Assembly: GCA_914767935.1 (NCBI GenBank)
Contig: OU612045.1
Coordinates: 43,150,080-43,214,079, forward strand
Source of the DNA: Coremacera marginata
Taxonomy: Eukaryota; Arthropoda; Insecta; Diptera; Sciomyzidae
Direction of reading: 5' to 3'
DNA length: 64,000 nucleotides
Made by a program: the position numbers and the translations under genes. The notes under the pieces are model-generated. The model had not been told where the DNA came from. It made no database searches and worked only from the letters and a program-made list of their open reading frames with translations. Shown piece by piece: positions 22,661 through 32,946 of this stretch (within the stretch, counting starts at the first letter, position 1; each line of letters opens with the position of its first letter).

Positions 22661-22785
22661 TCTTCTCCATTTTTTTTTGTTCATTTTCTCTCATCTTCGT
22701 TAATGGAGGAATTGTTATCAGTGCCGCTAGAAAAATGTTCTCTCTACATTAGCCGTGTTCTATTGTTATTTGTCACTACATCATT

Positions 22786-23200
22786 CCAATTGTACTTCAG
22801 AAAAGAGCAATGGAACCATTTTAAATATATGAACGAGCAATTGAAATTCAGAATTATATTTGAAATTACAAAAAAAAAAAAATCCATTCGAATTGAGAAA
22901 TTCCATTTGAAATTCAGAAAAGATGAATTGAAAGTCAGAAATTCCATTTGAAATTCCGAAAAATTCAGTTGACATTCAGGAAAAAGATCAATTGAAATTC
23001 AGAAAAAATTAATTGAAATTCATAAATCCATTTAAAATTTAGAAATTATCAATTGAAGTTGAGAAATTCCACTTAAAATTCATAAAAAATCAATTGAAAT
23101 TCAGAAATTTCAATGGTAATTCAGAAAAGATTAATTGAAATTTAGAAAACATAAAATTAAATTAATAAGAAGATCATTTAAAATTGATATTAAAAAATTC
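22786..23200 (+). repeat. Left outer arm: degenerate short tandem units
   Basis: Repeats of the core AATTGAAATTCAGAAA, with spacing of roughly 16-40 bp and many substitutions. Open frames across it on both strands (22703-22951 and 22744-22975) reflect the repeat and are not genes. Confidence 0.75.
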
Positions 23201-24326
23201 GAATTGATCTTATAACTTAATGATTTATGTTCCCAAATCATGCCATACAGCACTCAAACCCATAACAATTAAAGCATTTAATTAAATTTATTAATATATA
23301 TTATATATATATTGCTTGATTCATTACACAGTGCAACACGAAAAAAATAACCATATACAGTCACCACTACGTGATAAAAAAAGGACCCCTGTCTCGCAGT
23401 TTTGCCCAAAGCCCTCCAGGTTTTTTTTTTTATGGGCCCCCAAAGAAGTGGGGCCTCGGTGTCATTTTTGGAAAAAGTGATAATTTTCTCAAGCTCATAT
23501 CTTGCAATCCGTTTGGAATTTTGATTTACTTTCTGAGGCAAAGTTGTAGCTCTTGTCATAAAAAATAAAAATCTTTTCACATATAAAATCAAAAAAACTT
23601 CATCTTCAAGGTCAAAATCGCAAAAAACTTTAAAAAATGAGCGAAAAATGGCCCAAAAAGCGGTTTTTTTTATTTTCCACTTTTACGAAAAAATTTACTT
23701 TATGAAAATGCGTCAATTTTCTTTGGCCTGGTAGTGCTTACAGCGCTGATTAAAACCTCAAAGTTTTTTTAAGGAGTCCGATCCAACTTCTTGAGATATA
23801 GGCCTTTATAGCTTGAGTATATAATCGCTTATATCTCACCCATTTCTTATCTGATCTGGTTGAGATGGGTATCATTGAGAAGACTTTTAAAACGCTATAA
23901 GTCTGTATATAAATATGTTAATTTTTATTAACTCATTGGGGCAAATTAAAAAAAAAAATTTTTAACCTCACTTTTTTAATAATAATCTGGTTTTCTCAAA
24001 AAACAGCCCTAATAAACTTATTTCTTCCTAGACTCAGTAAAAGACAAAACTTCAAGCTTTTTTTTAAGGTATAATACTCCGCATTAACCCTTCTAAGACC
24101 GGAGATAGTGAGGTTTTTTCTAACAAAAGTACTTTCTGGGAGCCAAAATTTCGCTTAAAAACAATTGAAGTGTAAGAAAATATGCGATTACTTAAAAAAA
24201 ATGTTGATTTCAAAACTTTGAACGTAAATAATTGTCAATCGAAACGAATTTTTGTTCACCTCATTGTACTATATTTACTTTGTTAATGTTTTCTTTTCTG
24301 CTTTATTTTTTGTCTTCATTTAACAG

Positions 24327-24979
24327 GCGTACTTAATGGCCCTGACATTAGAAAGCTATTCAAGAGCAACTTTGAATCATCGCTTCATGATTATAATCAT
24401 CGCTTCATGATTATAGTCATTCAATGGCATGGATTTACCTTCAGCGTGTATGCACCAGAGTCTTGGGATGGGATCGAGACGCGGAACCGGAAGCAAGAGA
24501 ATGGGTGAAAGAAATACTGTATTATTTTGAGAAAATCGGCACATCGATGACATAAAAGCTGCATTTTCTTCATTTTCATTTTGACGATTTTATCAAACAA
24601 CTCCCTACCGAATCCGATGAGCAAGGAGAACGGTTTCACCAAACCACTATGCCCATGGAAAAACGGTACAAAGCCAAAAAACTCGACGCATTGCTTGCAG
24701 AGGTAATATCAGTTTTATTGATGCATTGTCTTGCATTCCTTTTTTGATTTATTTTCTAAATCATTTCAGGTATGTTGGTGGTGTCACAAGATCACACTGT
24801 ATGATGTTAATGAAGTATCTGAAGAAGAAAAAGCTGATGATGGAGGGCAGTCTGGCAGTAACGTGCCTGTGGACACCATAAGTTCTGAATCAGAGTCAGA
24901 TTCGGACGATTCGGACGACGATTTGGATCCACAACTCAAGAGAGTGCGATTTGCAAGTCCAGGGCCATCAACATTATAA
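24327..24979 (+). pseudogene. Broken spliced gene fragment of a multicopy arthropod family
   Basis: Two exon-like blocks. The first follows an acceptor TTTAACAG (to 24326) and reads VLNGPDIRKLFKSNFESSL. After a damaged middle it reads EWVKEILYYFEKIGTSMT, a TAA stop, then KLHFLHFHFDDFIKQL and DEQGERFHQTTMPMEKRY up to 24702. An intron of 67 bp (24703-24769, GTAATA...TTTCAG) is followed by the last exon, VCWWCHKITLYDV, with an acidic Ser/Asp/Glu tail ending GPSTL at 24979. The motif SDE(Q/H)GERFHQ is one I recall from multicopy, uncharacterised arthropod and cnidarian proteins linked to mobile elements. Its function is unknown to me. The stop and frame slips show that this copy is dead. It lies centrally between the inverted arms. 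Confidence 0.6.
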
Positions 24980-25455
24980 ACATAATATGAATATTTTTTT
25001 TATAATTTTTGTAAAAGAAAGCATATTATTGTAGTGCCATCCCTGCCGAGACTACTAATCTCTACAACACTGAATCATTATTACTAAATATCCATGCTAC
25101 TACTCTTTGTAGAACCACCTACCACCTAAGAACTAAGATTAATAAAATCAGTAATAGTATAACATGCAACCTGCAACATGCCTTTTCACTTACGGGAGAA
25201 GGCTTTATAGTATCTCAGTGTTGAAGTAAAGAAAAAACAAATAAAATTAAAAAATTTTCGGGAAATTTTTCACTTTTGCGGCTACCTAAGCGCTACCTAA
25301 ACGGTGTTACGAATCATTCCTTTCACGAAGTTCATATGTTCTAGTTGTTTATTGAGATCTTAGGTTCATTTTTGTAGTTGATTGTTTCCTTGAACTTTGA
25401 ACGGCTTGCTACCTATGGACCTGGACAGGGGAAAAAGGGTAAAAAAAAATTGAAT

Positions 25456-25752
25456 TTTTTAAAGTTTTTTGCGATTTTGACCTTGAAGATGAAGTTTTTT
25501 GATTTTATATGTGAAAAAATTTTTATTTTTTATGACAAGAGCTACAACTTTGCCTCAGAAAGTAAATCAAAATTCCAAACGGATTGCAAGATATGAGCTT
25601 GAGAAAATGATCACTTTTTTCCAAAAATGACACCGAGGCCCCACTTCTTTGAGGGCCCATAAAAAAAACCTGGAGGACTTTGGGCAAAACTGGGAGACAG
25701 GGTCTTTTTTTTTGTCTTTTATCACGTAGTGGTGTCCGTATATGGTTATTTT
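25456..25752 (-). repeat. Right inner arm of the foldback element
   Basis: Reverse complement of 23340-23634 with few differences. Shared landmarks are GAAGATGAAGTTTTTTGATT, GACACCGAGGCCCCACTTCT and ATCACGTAGTGGTG. Confidence 0.8.
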
Positions 25753-25959
25753 GCCAAGACTTAAAAAATTACACACTGTGTTATTTTAAATTGTTTAAAT
25801 TTATATTTTTGTAAGTTGCATCTATATAATAAACAAATACAATAATAAAAAATAAGATTATTATATGATAATGGTATGGTGATGGTAATGATAATTTTAA
25901 AGATAATGGTAATGATAATATCAATGGTATGATAATGGTGACCCTTGAGATACAAAGTA

Positions 25960-26333
25960 GTTTTGAATTTTTAAAAAATTTTTTTTTTGAATTTAAATCA
26001 ATTTTTTCTGAATTTCAATTGATCTTTTTCCTAAATTTCAATTGATAGTTTCTGAACTTTAATTAAGGTTTTATGAATTTCAAATAGAATTTCTGAATTT
26101 TAATTGATCTCTCCTGATTTGTAAGTTATATTTCTGAATATCATTTGATGTTTTTTGAATTTCAATTGATATTTTCTGAATATCAAATGGAATTTCTGAA
26201 TTTTAATTGATCTTTTCTAAATTTCAAATGGAATTTCTAAATTTGAATTGATATTTTTTGAATTTTAAACGGAATTCTGAATTTCAATTATTCTTTTCTC
26301 AATTTCAGTTGATGTTTTCTGAATAACAATTGG
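25960..26333 (-). repeat. Right outer arm: degenerate short tandem units
   Basis: Inverted counterpart of the left outer arm: repeats of TTTCTGAATTTCAATTGAT with substitutions, ending in GAATAACAATTGG. Confidence 0.75.
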
Positions 26334-26755
26334 AGATGGGGTAGATTCCCATTTTAATTTTTCGTATGTTACAGAGACTCTTAAATAACCTTACGTAGTC
26401 GTTTTTTGTAATAGACCTGCCGAAAATATCTGGTTTCAATAAACGACTTCCTCAAGACGAATTGTTATCTGAATAGAGATAGAGGGAGTCATAGAGAGAG
26501 AAATATGTATGAAGATAGAGAGTCTTCAATGTGTACAAGTTAAGAAGGGATACTGTTTTATCTTTGTGTAGCGAATTTTTTACTTGTGCTGATGGTAGAG
26601 AATGGAAAACATATTTTGAATTTGTTAAAGATTGCATAACCTTTATTCTTATTATTAGGAAACCACTTAGAAATTATATGTTCTCTTCGATATGACATCA
26701 TACAAGTTATTCATGGATCTCATTCATCAAATTTAGATCTGATAAGAAATCAATC

Positions 26756-26927
26756 GATCAGTTAGTTATAATCAATTTTATATCCAAATTAAGAAAGAGC
26801 AGTTTGAGATAAGAACAGTTTTTTTGATGACATGTGGCTTAAAAAATAGAAACGCATAACGGTAAGGCAGCTATTTTGTCAAAAGACCAAACTGTATAAA
26901 AAGTTGCGAAATAAAACTTTGGCATTA
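26756..26927 (+). promoter_or_regulatory. Promoter of gene 3: GATA block, TATA, initiator
   Basis: Block 26756-26815 (GATCAGTTAGTTATAATC, ATATCCAAATT, GATAAG at 26808-26813) aligns with the same block before genes 2, 4 and 5. TATAAAAA is at 26895-26902 and the initiator-like GCATTAGTT begins 30 bp downstream, so transcription probably starts near 26927. Another GATAAG lies further upstream at 26741. Confidence 0.75.
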
Positions 26928-26967
26928 GTTGGGCTTAGTTTTTCGAACAGATACAAAGCCCTAAAAG

Positions 26968-27051
26968 GTAAAGTTCTGCGTTTTTGCAGACATTCGTTTT
27001 TTTTCCTATTTTCTTCAATTACAGACTAACTTCACGTCTTATTTTTTTTAG
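26968..27051 (+). other. Predicted 5'UTR intron of gene 3 (84 bp)
   Basis: Donor CTAAAAG|GTAAAG and acceptor TTTTTTTAG|AGCTCCATAATG. The first exon is then about 41 nt and 9 nt separate the intron from the ATG. An alternative acceptor TTACAG ends at 27024. Confidence 0.8.
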
Positions 27052-27060
27052 AGCTCCATA

Positions 27061-28227
27061 ATGTTGAAGATTTTCGTTATTTTGGCTATTGCCGCTTTGG
27101 CCAATGCTGATTTCATCAGGATGCCAATTCATAAGCAGGAGAACTTCCAGAAAACACGTGAAAATATTGCTGCTGAATTGGACCTGTTGCGTAGCAGATA
27201 CACAACACCAGTAGTTGGTCATTACAAATATGCCCGTCTCCACAAAGAAGTTCTTACCAACCACTTGAACATGGAATACTATGGCCACATTACCATCGGT
27301 ACACCACCACAAAAATTTGAAGTTATTTTTGATACTGGTTCGTCCAACTTGTGGGTACCATCCAACCAATGCCCCGATAGCAACATAGCCTGCCATCAAC
27401 GCAACGAATATAATTCACAGGCTTCAAGCACATATCAGCCTAACGGTGAATATTTTTCCATGTCTTATGGCACTGGTAGCTTAGCTGGTTTCCTCTCCAC
27501 CGATACTGTCAACATTAACGGCTACTCCATCAAGGATCAGACCTTTGCTGAGGCTATGATCGAACCTGGAAATACCTTTGTCAACGCCAGCTACGATGGT
27601 ATCTTAGGTTTGGGGTATGCAACCATTTCCACCGATGATGTTGTGCCTCCATTCTACAACATGTGGGATCAAGGCTTATTGGACCATGAAGTTTTCTCCT
27701 TCTACTTGGCTCGCCGTGGCTCTGCTCAAGTTGGCGGTGAATTGCTCTTCGGTGGTTCCGATAAGACGTACTATGAAGGTGACTTAACTTACGTCCCTGT
27801 CTCGAATGAGGGGTATTGGCAATTCGAAGTGGATACAATCTTCGCTAATGGAGAATCTGTTTGTGATAGCTGCCAAGCTATCGCTGATACTGGCACTAGT
27901 CTTATTGCCGCACCTCCAATGGCCTGCGAAGCTTTGAATAGCTTAATCGGCGCCACCCAGCAACAAAATGGTGATCCAAACTACTATGTTGACTGTTCTA
28001 CCGTTGATCAGTTGCCTAATATTTCTTTTGTCATTAATGGTAAAAGCTTCGATTTAACTCCATCCGATTATATTGTTAAAATTAATGATGATGGTTACAA
28101 CTTCTGTATGTCGAGTATTAGTGCCATGAAAGGCGATCTGTGGATCTTGGGTGATGTCTTCATTGGAAGATACTACACCGAATTCGATTTGGGCAACAAC
28201 CGTGTAGGTTTTGCTCCAGTCCGTTAA
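27061..28227 (+). CDS. Secreted cathepsin D-like aspartic protease (gene 3)
   Basis: An A1 aspartic endopeptidase of 388 residues and the only copy on the plus strand. The signal peptide ends at ANA (residue 16), then the propeptide FIRMPIHKQENF; the usual ELAVLRSKY reads ELDLLRSRY here. The catalytic residues are D91 (DTGSSNLWVPS) and D276 (ADTGTSL), with flap Y136 (YGTGS). Family Cys pairs are 104/111, 268/271 and 312/349; C289 is extra and unpaired. Sequons are at N175 (NAS) and N320 (NIS). The proline loop is missing before WILGD. It is closest to gene 2 in text (HITIGTPPQKFEVIFD, DTVNINGY). The ATG is fixed by the alignment and by the splice acceptor just before it. Inverted orientation relative to both neighbours implies a local inversion or inverted duplication. 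Confidence 0.95.
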   Translation: MLKIFVILAIAALANADFIRMPIHKQENFQKTRENIAAELDLLRSRYTTPVVGHYKYARLHKEVLTNHLNMEYYGHITIGTPPQKFEVIFDTGSSNLWVPSNQCPDSNIACHQRNEYNSQASSTYQPNGEYFSMSYGTGSLAGFLSTDTVNINGYSIKDQTFAEAMIEPGNTFVNASYDGILGLGYATISTDDVVPPFYNMWDQGLLDHEVFSFYLARRGSAQVGGELLFGGSDKTYYEGDLTYVPVSNEGYWQFEVDTIFANGESVCDSCQAIADTGTSLIAAPPMACEALNSLIGATQQQNGDPNYYVDCSTVDQLPNISFVINGKSFDLTPSDYIVKINDDGYNFCMSSISAMKGDLWILGDVFIGRYYTEFDLGNNRVGFAPVR

Positions 28228-28283
28228 ATTAACATTTTGAATTTATATCTGTGAAAGAAAAAGATATATAATAGAATTAAAGA

Positions 28284-28289
28284 AATAAA
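28284..28289 (+). promoter_or_regulatory. Poly(A) signal of protease gene 3
   Basis: AATAAA 57 bp after the stop codon at 28227. Confidence 0.65.
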
Positions 28290-28299
28290 TTTCCATTGT

Positions 28300-29260
28300 T
28301 TTTTTGTTATGTAATTATTTAATTTGTGCTTCTTGGTGGAGTTTAACGGTTGACGTCGTGGAATGCTTAGGATTTTCATTAGTTTAAGAACTGTTTTTGC
28401 CACATAAATTTGCTAGAAGAGTTAGCATTAGTGCTAAATGGAGAAGTCTTAGATTGCGTATTGCCAGATACTCTTATAAAATATGCTTTGGAAATTCTTT
28501 CTTCTCTATCATTCAAGAGAGAAAAGTCTTCATTTGGATAGTCCAATCTTTTCGAGATTATATATAAGTAAAGTTAAATAGCCGGTTAAGATTTGCTTGT
28601 CTGTTTTAGTCAGTTTGGGTACCGTTTCTATTTTGCTCTTGTAAAATTAAACAATTTTTCTCCTTGCCCTTTCCGTTGTACTTAATTATTCAATTGGCAC
28701 AGAAATTTATTGCTTTTCCAGATACAAACCTTTTTTTGAGATATATCCTTTTTTTTATAATACAGAGAAGTTCGAGTCTAGCCAGTCGGCGAGATGCTCC
28801 GTTTTTCCAGCGAGACAATCTGCCCTGTCGTTGTTTTTCAATCTTTTAAATTTTGGTATCCACCACTAATTTAAGGAAGTTAGAATTTAGTCTTGATAAA
28901 AATCTCTACGGATCTACCCTATTTGCTTTGTTCTAGTGTTTTCAGTAATATGACGAAGTCAGAAGCTAGTCTTGATACAAGCGAAGTAAGCTTAGCTTTA
29001 ACGCTCCTTTACTTTTTTAAAATATATAAATATGTTCCCCTCGAATCCCTTTGATATCATATTTGAATTGATGTGACCTTTATATGGACAGATAGAACAA
29101 AAATATTTAAAAGTGTTACGTGAAACTAAAGGAGCCCGAAAGTTAAGGTTGATACATAAGGCAGGAAATGATATGATATCTATAAAAACATTTGTTAAAA
29201 AAGTTGTAAGATAAAAAAGTCATTACGTGTTAATATACAAAATTAATATTCAATTTAAAG
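28300..29260. other. Intergenic DNA, no gene recognised
   Basis: AT-rich, with short open frames only. No repeat boundary is evident. Confidence 0.45.
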
Positions 29261-29267
29261 TCTATGT

Positions 29268-30700
29268 ACAGAGCTAGTTCTATTTACCAGGAAATATAAA
29301 ATTCCGTCCTTAACACCAATCGTACTAAATGGGTCTGTTCTGTCCCTTGCGAATAACGAAAAGTACCTGGGACTTATACTAGATAGAAGCTCAGCTGGAA
29401 GTAAAACATAGCAGAGCACACTAAAAAAGCCACAGTGGCACTTTGTACTTCCAAAAAAGCCATAGGAACTAGATGAGGGTTTTAGCCTTGTATCGTTCAC
29501 TGTATACTGGGGTCATAAGACATATTCTTCTGTTTGGAGTAGTAATATGGTCGTCGTCCATAGACAAGGTCACATATATGAAACAACTCCAAAAAGTGCA
29601 GAGAATGGCATCTATATGCATCAGCTGTGCTCTGAGAACAACAGCGACTGCAGCCCTAGAGACCAGACTTCATCTTCTACCACAGGACCTGGTTGCCAAA
29701 CAGACAGCAGCCTGTTCGGCAATAAGACTTAGAGAACTGGTAGTATGGAAAAGTATAACAATGGGTCACTCATCCATACTTAACAACTTCATTCCATCAA
29801 GGAATGATTACAACAAGCCCTCGCTTTCCTTCGAAGGAAGGTATGGTACGCTTATTCCGCCTCGAACATACTCGAACAATGGTGCACCATGGAAGATGCA
29901 TCAAAATTAAACGACAAGGTCGGGTACGAGGTCTACTCAAAAGAGCTTGAAGTATCTCTGGCTTGTAGGCTTCCTGACCACTGTAGTGTGTTTCAAGCCG
30001 AAATGATGGCGATAGATGAGGTAGCATCATGGCTTCAAAAAACGTTGTCTATAAACGGGAAATTTATATCTTCTCTGATAGTCAGGCTGCGATAAAATCG
30101 TTGGAACAAGTAGCCACAAACTCTAAAGTAGCCAAAGAATGCCGTGCTTCATTAGGGGAAATGTCGAACTATTTCAGCATCAACCTAATATGGGTAACTG
30201 GGCATAAAGACATAAAAGGCAATGAAAAGTCGGATCAGCTTGCTAGAAATGGGACACGAGCACCACTAATCATGGTGAACCCACCTGGTATCCCGTTAGC
30301 GACTCTCAAGCTGCTAATCAGTAACAATATCATATCGAAAGCCAACACTAGGTGGGCTGAACTCTAGACATACAGAGCATCAAGGCTACAGGTTTGGAAT
30401 TATCTCAAATGACTTCTGTAGAAGCTGCAGGGACGAGGAAAAGGAGGAAACCATCTCCCACCTTCTGTGCTCTTGTCCTGCGCTGGCCAGAAGAAGGCAC
30501 AAATATTTAGGTTCTTTCTTCTTTCATGAGCTTGACGACCTGTCAACGACTCAAGTTGGTTCATTATTATTAAAAGCCTGTGTGCAGGGGTATCACAATA
30601 GACCTATCTGGTCTAAGTGAGCTGGTGTATGTATTCCATATACACCGGCTGCCGCCTCTACCTAATATATTTGTGATAAGTGTATATTATCGAAAAATAT
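29268..30700 (+). pseudogene. Non-LTR retrotransposon remnant with RNase H domain
   Basis: C-terminal half of a reverse-transcriptase polyprotein. The end of the RT domain reads NEKYLGLILDR, followed by a thumb-like segment (LLFGVVIWSSSIDK; KQLQKVQRMASICISCALRT). Then an RNase H domain: VGYEVYSKELE, DHCSVFQAEMMAID, FSDSQAAIKSLE and WVTGHKDIKGNEKSDQLARN. A Cys/His block follows (FCRSCRDEEKEETISHLLCS), ending in a TGA at 30618-30620. Frames change between 29910, 30095 and 30367 and a TAG interrupts the start, so it is inactive. RNase H in a non-LTR element points to the I/R1/LOA group; I favour LOA-like. The 5' part is missing. Confidence 0.85.
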
Positions 30701-31071
30701 ATTAGTACAGTAAAATAATAAAAAATTTTTTTTTTCAACTCAAATTTACAATAAAATTTTTATTTTGTTCGTAGGGACGTTTCACGAAACGGAAGTCATT
30801 TTTAGAGTAAGTTCAAACTATGCTTAGATCTGCGAATTTATCAGCCGCATGAAAAAAACAAAAAGAAGACAATATTTTTTATAAATTTAACATGCTTTCA
30901 GAAAAGACATGCGTTATCTTAATTAAGAGTAGAGTGAGATCACAGCAAATTACTTCATTTGTTCGGACGTTTGGCTTCGCACGTTTCAGATTTTTCCATT
31001 GCGATTATATTGGGTAATCAAGTAACTAAGTAATTACGTAACTGAGTAATTAAGAAACAAATTCAATATGT

Positions 31072-31442
31072 TGTTCTTTCCTTTGGCTCAATCATTTTAT
31101 TATTATCTTTAGCCAATACAAAAACATTTACGAAACACTTAATAAACATTTGCTAAAAAGAAAAACTAATTTGAGAAACACTGCGAACGATTTGATGATT
31201 ATCATGGTAAATGAATTAATGTATAAATTGTTTAAGTAAATAAAACTTAAATGTTTCTTCAAAATAATATCGTAAAATTCACGATATATAATATAATATC
31301 ACCTGTGGTTGACCATTTTTGGGATTTGCCCATATTCGTAATCTCCTTGCATATACTTCTTTTTTTTTAACTTAAATATTAAAACTTAATTAAATATTTA
31401 AACTTAATTAAATATTAACACAAGGCCGGGTAGTTTAGCTAG
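31072..31442 (+). mobile_element. 3' part of a Helitron-like element
   Basis: The text from CAATCATTTTATTATTATCT to AAGGCCGGGTAGTTTAGCTAG is related to the 3' half of the Helitron at 57122-57791. It ends in CTAG followed by T, the Helitron rule. The pre-terminal hairpin is mostly lost. Confidence 0.6.
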
Positions 31443-31488
31443 TTCAACAAGAATAAAACATTAAATTTACATTTTATAACAGCTTGAC

Positions 31489-31494
31489 TTTATT
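31489..31494 (-). promoter_or_regulatory. Poly(A) signal of protease gene 4
   Basis: AATAAA on the minus strand 29 bp beyond the stop codon at 31523. Confidence 0.65.
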
Positions 31495-31522
31495 TAAAAG
31501 TAACATAATTTTAGTAAATTAT

Positions 31523-32686
31523 TTATTTAACTGGAGCGAAACCAACGCGGTTGTTGCCCAAATCGAACTCGGTGTAGTACCTGCCAATGAAGACATCACC
31601 CAAGATCCATTGATCATCACCCATGGTGCCAATGCTAGACATGCACTGAGTAATTCCATAGCTATTTACATTAATGATGTAATCGGATGGAGCCAATTCG
31701 AAATTCTTGCCACCAATGACGAAAGAAATATTGGGCAACTGATCAACGGTAGAGCAGTCAACATAATAGTTGCCATCATCATAATTTTGGGTAGCGCCAA
31801 TTTGTTGATTCAAAGCATTGGAGGCTGCTGGAGGTGCGACCAGAAGACTGGTACCAGTATCAGCGATAGCTTGGCAGCTATTGCATACATCCTGTTGTCC
31901 ATCAACGCTGACGCTATCCACTGTAAATTGCCAGTATCCCTCGACAGAGACAGGCACATAACTTAATTCACCTTCGTAGAGAGACTTATCGGAACCACCA
32001 AAGATAATTTCACCGCCATTCTTTTCAGAACCACGACGAGCCAAGTAGAAGGAGAATACATCTTTGTCCAATAATCCTTGAGACCACATGTTGTAAAATG
32101 GAGGCACAACACCGTCATTAGCCAAGGACTTGTAGCCCATACCCAGGATACCATCGAAGTTGGAGTAGACAAAGTTATCACCAGGTTCGACCATAGCTTC
32201 AGCGAAAGTCTGGCCCTTGATGGCGTAGCCATCAACGTTGACGTCATCGGTGGATAGGAAGCCAGATAAGCTGCCAGTGCCATAGTAAATGGAGAAATCT
32301 TCACCGTTAGCTTGGTAGGTGGTTGAGGCCTCAGAATTGTACTGGTTGTGGCTCTTGCAGGCAGTGTTGCTATCGGGACACTTGCTGGAGGGCACCCATA
32401 AGTTGGATGAACCAGTATCAAAGAGAACAACAAACTTTTGTGGTGGTGTACCAATGGTAATGTGACCATAGTATTCCATGTTCAAGTGATTGGCAAGAAC
32501 TTCCTTGTGGACGCGACTATACTTGTGTGGAGCATCTGGTTTCATGTATTTGCTGCGCAAGACAGCCAATTCAGCGGCAATATTTTCACCTGTCTTCTGG
32601 AAGTTCTCTTGCCTTTCCAGTTTCATTCTGATGAGGTCGGCATTGGCCAAAGCGGCAATGACCAAAATAGCGAATATCTTTAACAT
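31523..32686 (-). CDS. Secreted cathepsin D-like aspartic protease (gene 4)
   Basis: An A1 aspartic endopeptidase of 387 residues. The signal peptide ends about residue 16 (ALANA), then the propeptide LIRMKLERQENF and ELAVLRSKY. The catalytic residues are D90 (DTGSSNLWVPS) and D276 (ADTGTSL), with flap Y135 (YGTGS). Cys pairs are 103/110, 268/271 and 311/348. The stretch CMSSIGTMGDDQWILGD shows directly that the proline loop of lysosomal cathepsin D is absent. It differs from gene 5 at 20 positions, including R58/A, T137/S, G158/D, Y174/N and I345/Y. Coding, leader, promoter and 3' sequence are all shared with gene 5, so the duplication included regulatory DNA. No sign of decay. Confidence 0.96.
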   Translation of the reverse strand: MLKIFAILVIAALANADLIRMKLERQENFQKTGENIAAELAVLRSKYMKPDAPHKYSRVHKEVLANHLNMEYYGHITIGTPPQKFVVLFDTGSSNLWVPSSKCPDSNTACKSHNQYNSEASTTYQANGEDFSIYYGTGSLSGFLSTDDVNVDGYAIKGQTFAEAMVEPGDNFVYSNFDGILGMGYKSLANDGVVPPFYNMWSQGLLDKDVFSFYLARRGSEKNGGEIIFGGSDKSLYEGELSYVPVSVEGYWQFTVDSVSVDGQQDVCNSCQAIADTGTSLLVAPPAASNALNQQIGATQNYDDGNYYVDCSTVDQLPNISFVIGGKNFELAPSDYIINVNSYGITQCMSSIGTMGDDQWILGDVFIGRYYTEFDLGNNRVGFAPVK

Positions 32687-32693
32687 GATCGTA

Positions 32694-32752
32694 CTAAATA
32701 GGGGAAGATATTTAAAATGTGCTTATTATTAAATATTTAATTAAAAATATAC
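32694..32752 (-). other. Predicted 5'UTR intron of gene 4 (59 bp)
   Basis: Minus-strand donor TGAAG|GTATATTT and acceptor CCTATTTAG|TACGATCATG leave 7 nt before the start codon. At 59 bp it is near the minimum for dipteran introns. Confidence 0.85.
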
Positions 32753-32787
32753 CTTCAAAAGCTTGTGTTCAGGATACAAGATCGAAC

Positions 32788-32946
32788 TAATGCTATAATC
32801 AATTCTCAATGCCTTTTTATACCATTTTTCCAATTGCCAAAATTTTTAAATCCGTTCGGGAATTTCTGATAACATAACTAAATTCACAACACTTCTTATC
32901 TACTGATTCCTTCATTTTGATATGTAGTTGGATTTAACGGGCTGAT
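32788..32946 (-). promoter_or_regulatory. Promoter of gene 4: initiator, TATA and GATA block
   Basis: TATAAAA is at 32815-32821 (minus). The initiator-like GCATTAGTT starts 31 bp downstream. The first exon is about 36 nt. The upstream block 32895-32946 has GATAAG at 32895-32900 and the shared CATATCAAAATG core. A further conserved stretch with gene 5 runs to about 33190. Confidence 0.75.

Larger units (their letters stand above)
22786..26333. mobile_element. 3.5 kb foldback element with subrepeat arms and captured gene
   Basis: The two ends match inverted: CCAATTGTACTTCAGAAAA at 22786 and the mirror of CCAATTGTTATTCAGAAAA ending at 26333. Each outer arm (22786-23200 and 25960-26333) is a run of degenerate short units built on AATTGAAATTCAGAAA. 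Each inner arm (about 23340-23634 and 25456-25752) is a non-repetitive 295 bp segment, near-perfect inverted. The centre, about 1.8 kb, carries the gene fragment at 24327-24979. Subrepeat arms around a gene recall the Foldback/NOF design of Drosophila, but the arm sequence does not look like FB and the superfamily is open. Confidence 0.75.

Noticed and set aside
22703..22975. Overlapping open frames on both strands rich in Lys/Phe/Glu
   Set aside because: They run through the AATTGAAATTCAGAAA subrepeats. The periodic composition explains their openness on both strands.
31484..31966. 160-codon plus-strand frame across the 3' half of gene 4, and its counterpart at 40710-41066
   Set aside because: The long antisense frame is a by-product of the codon use of the two near-identical protease genes. 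It has no homologue I recognise and no promoter.
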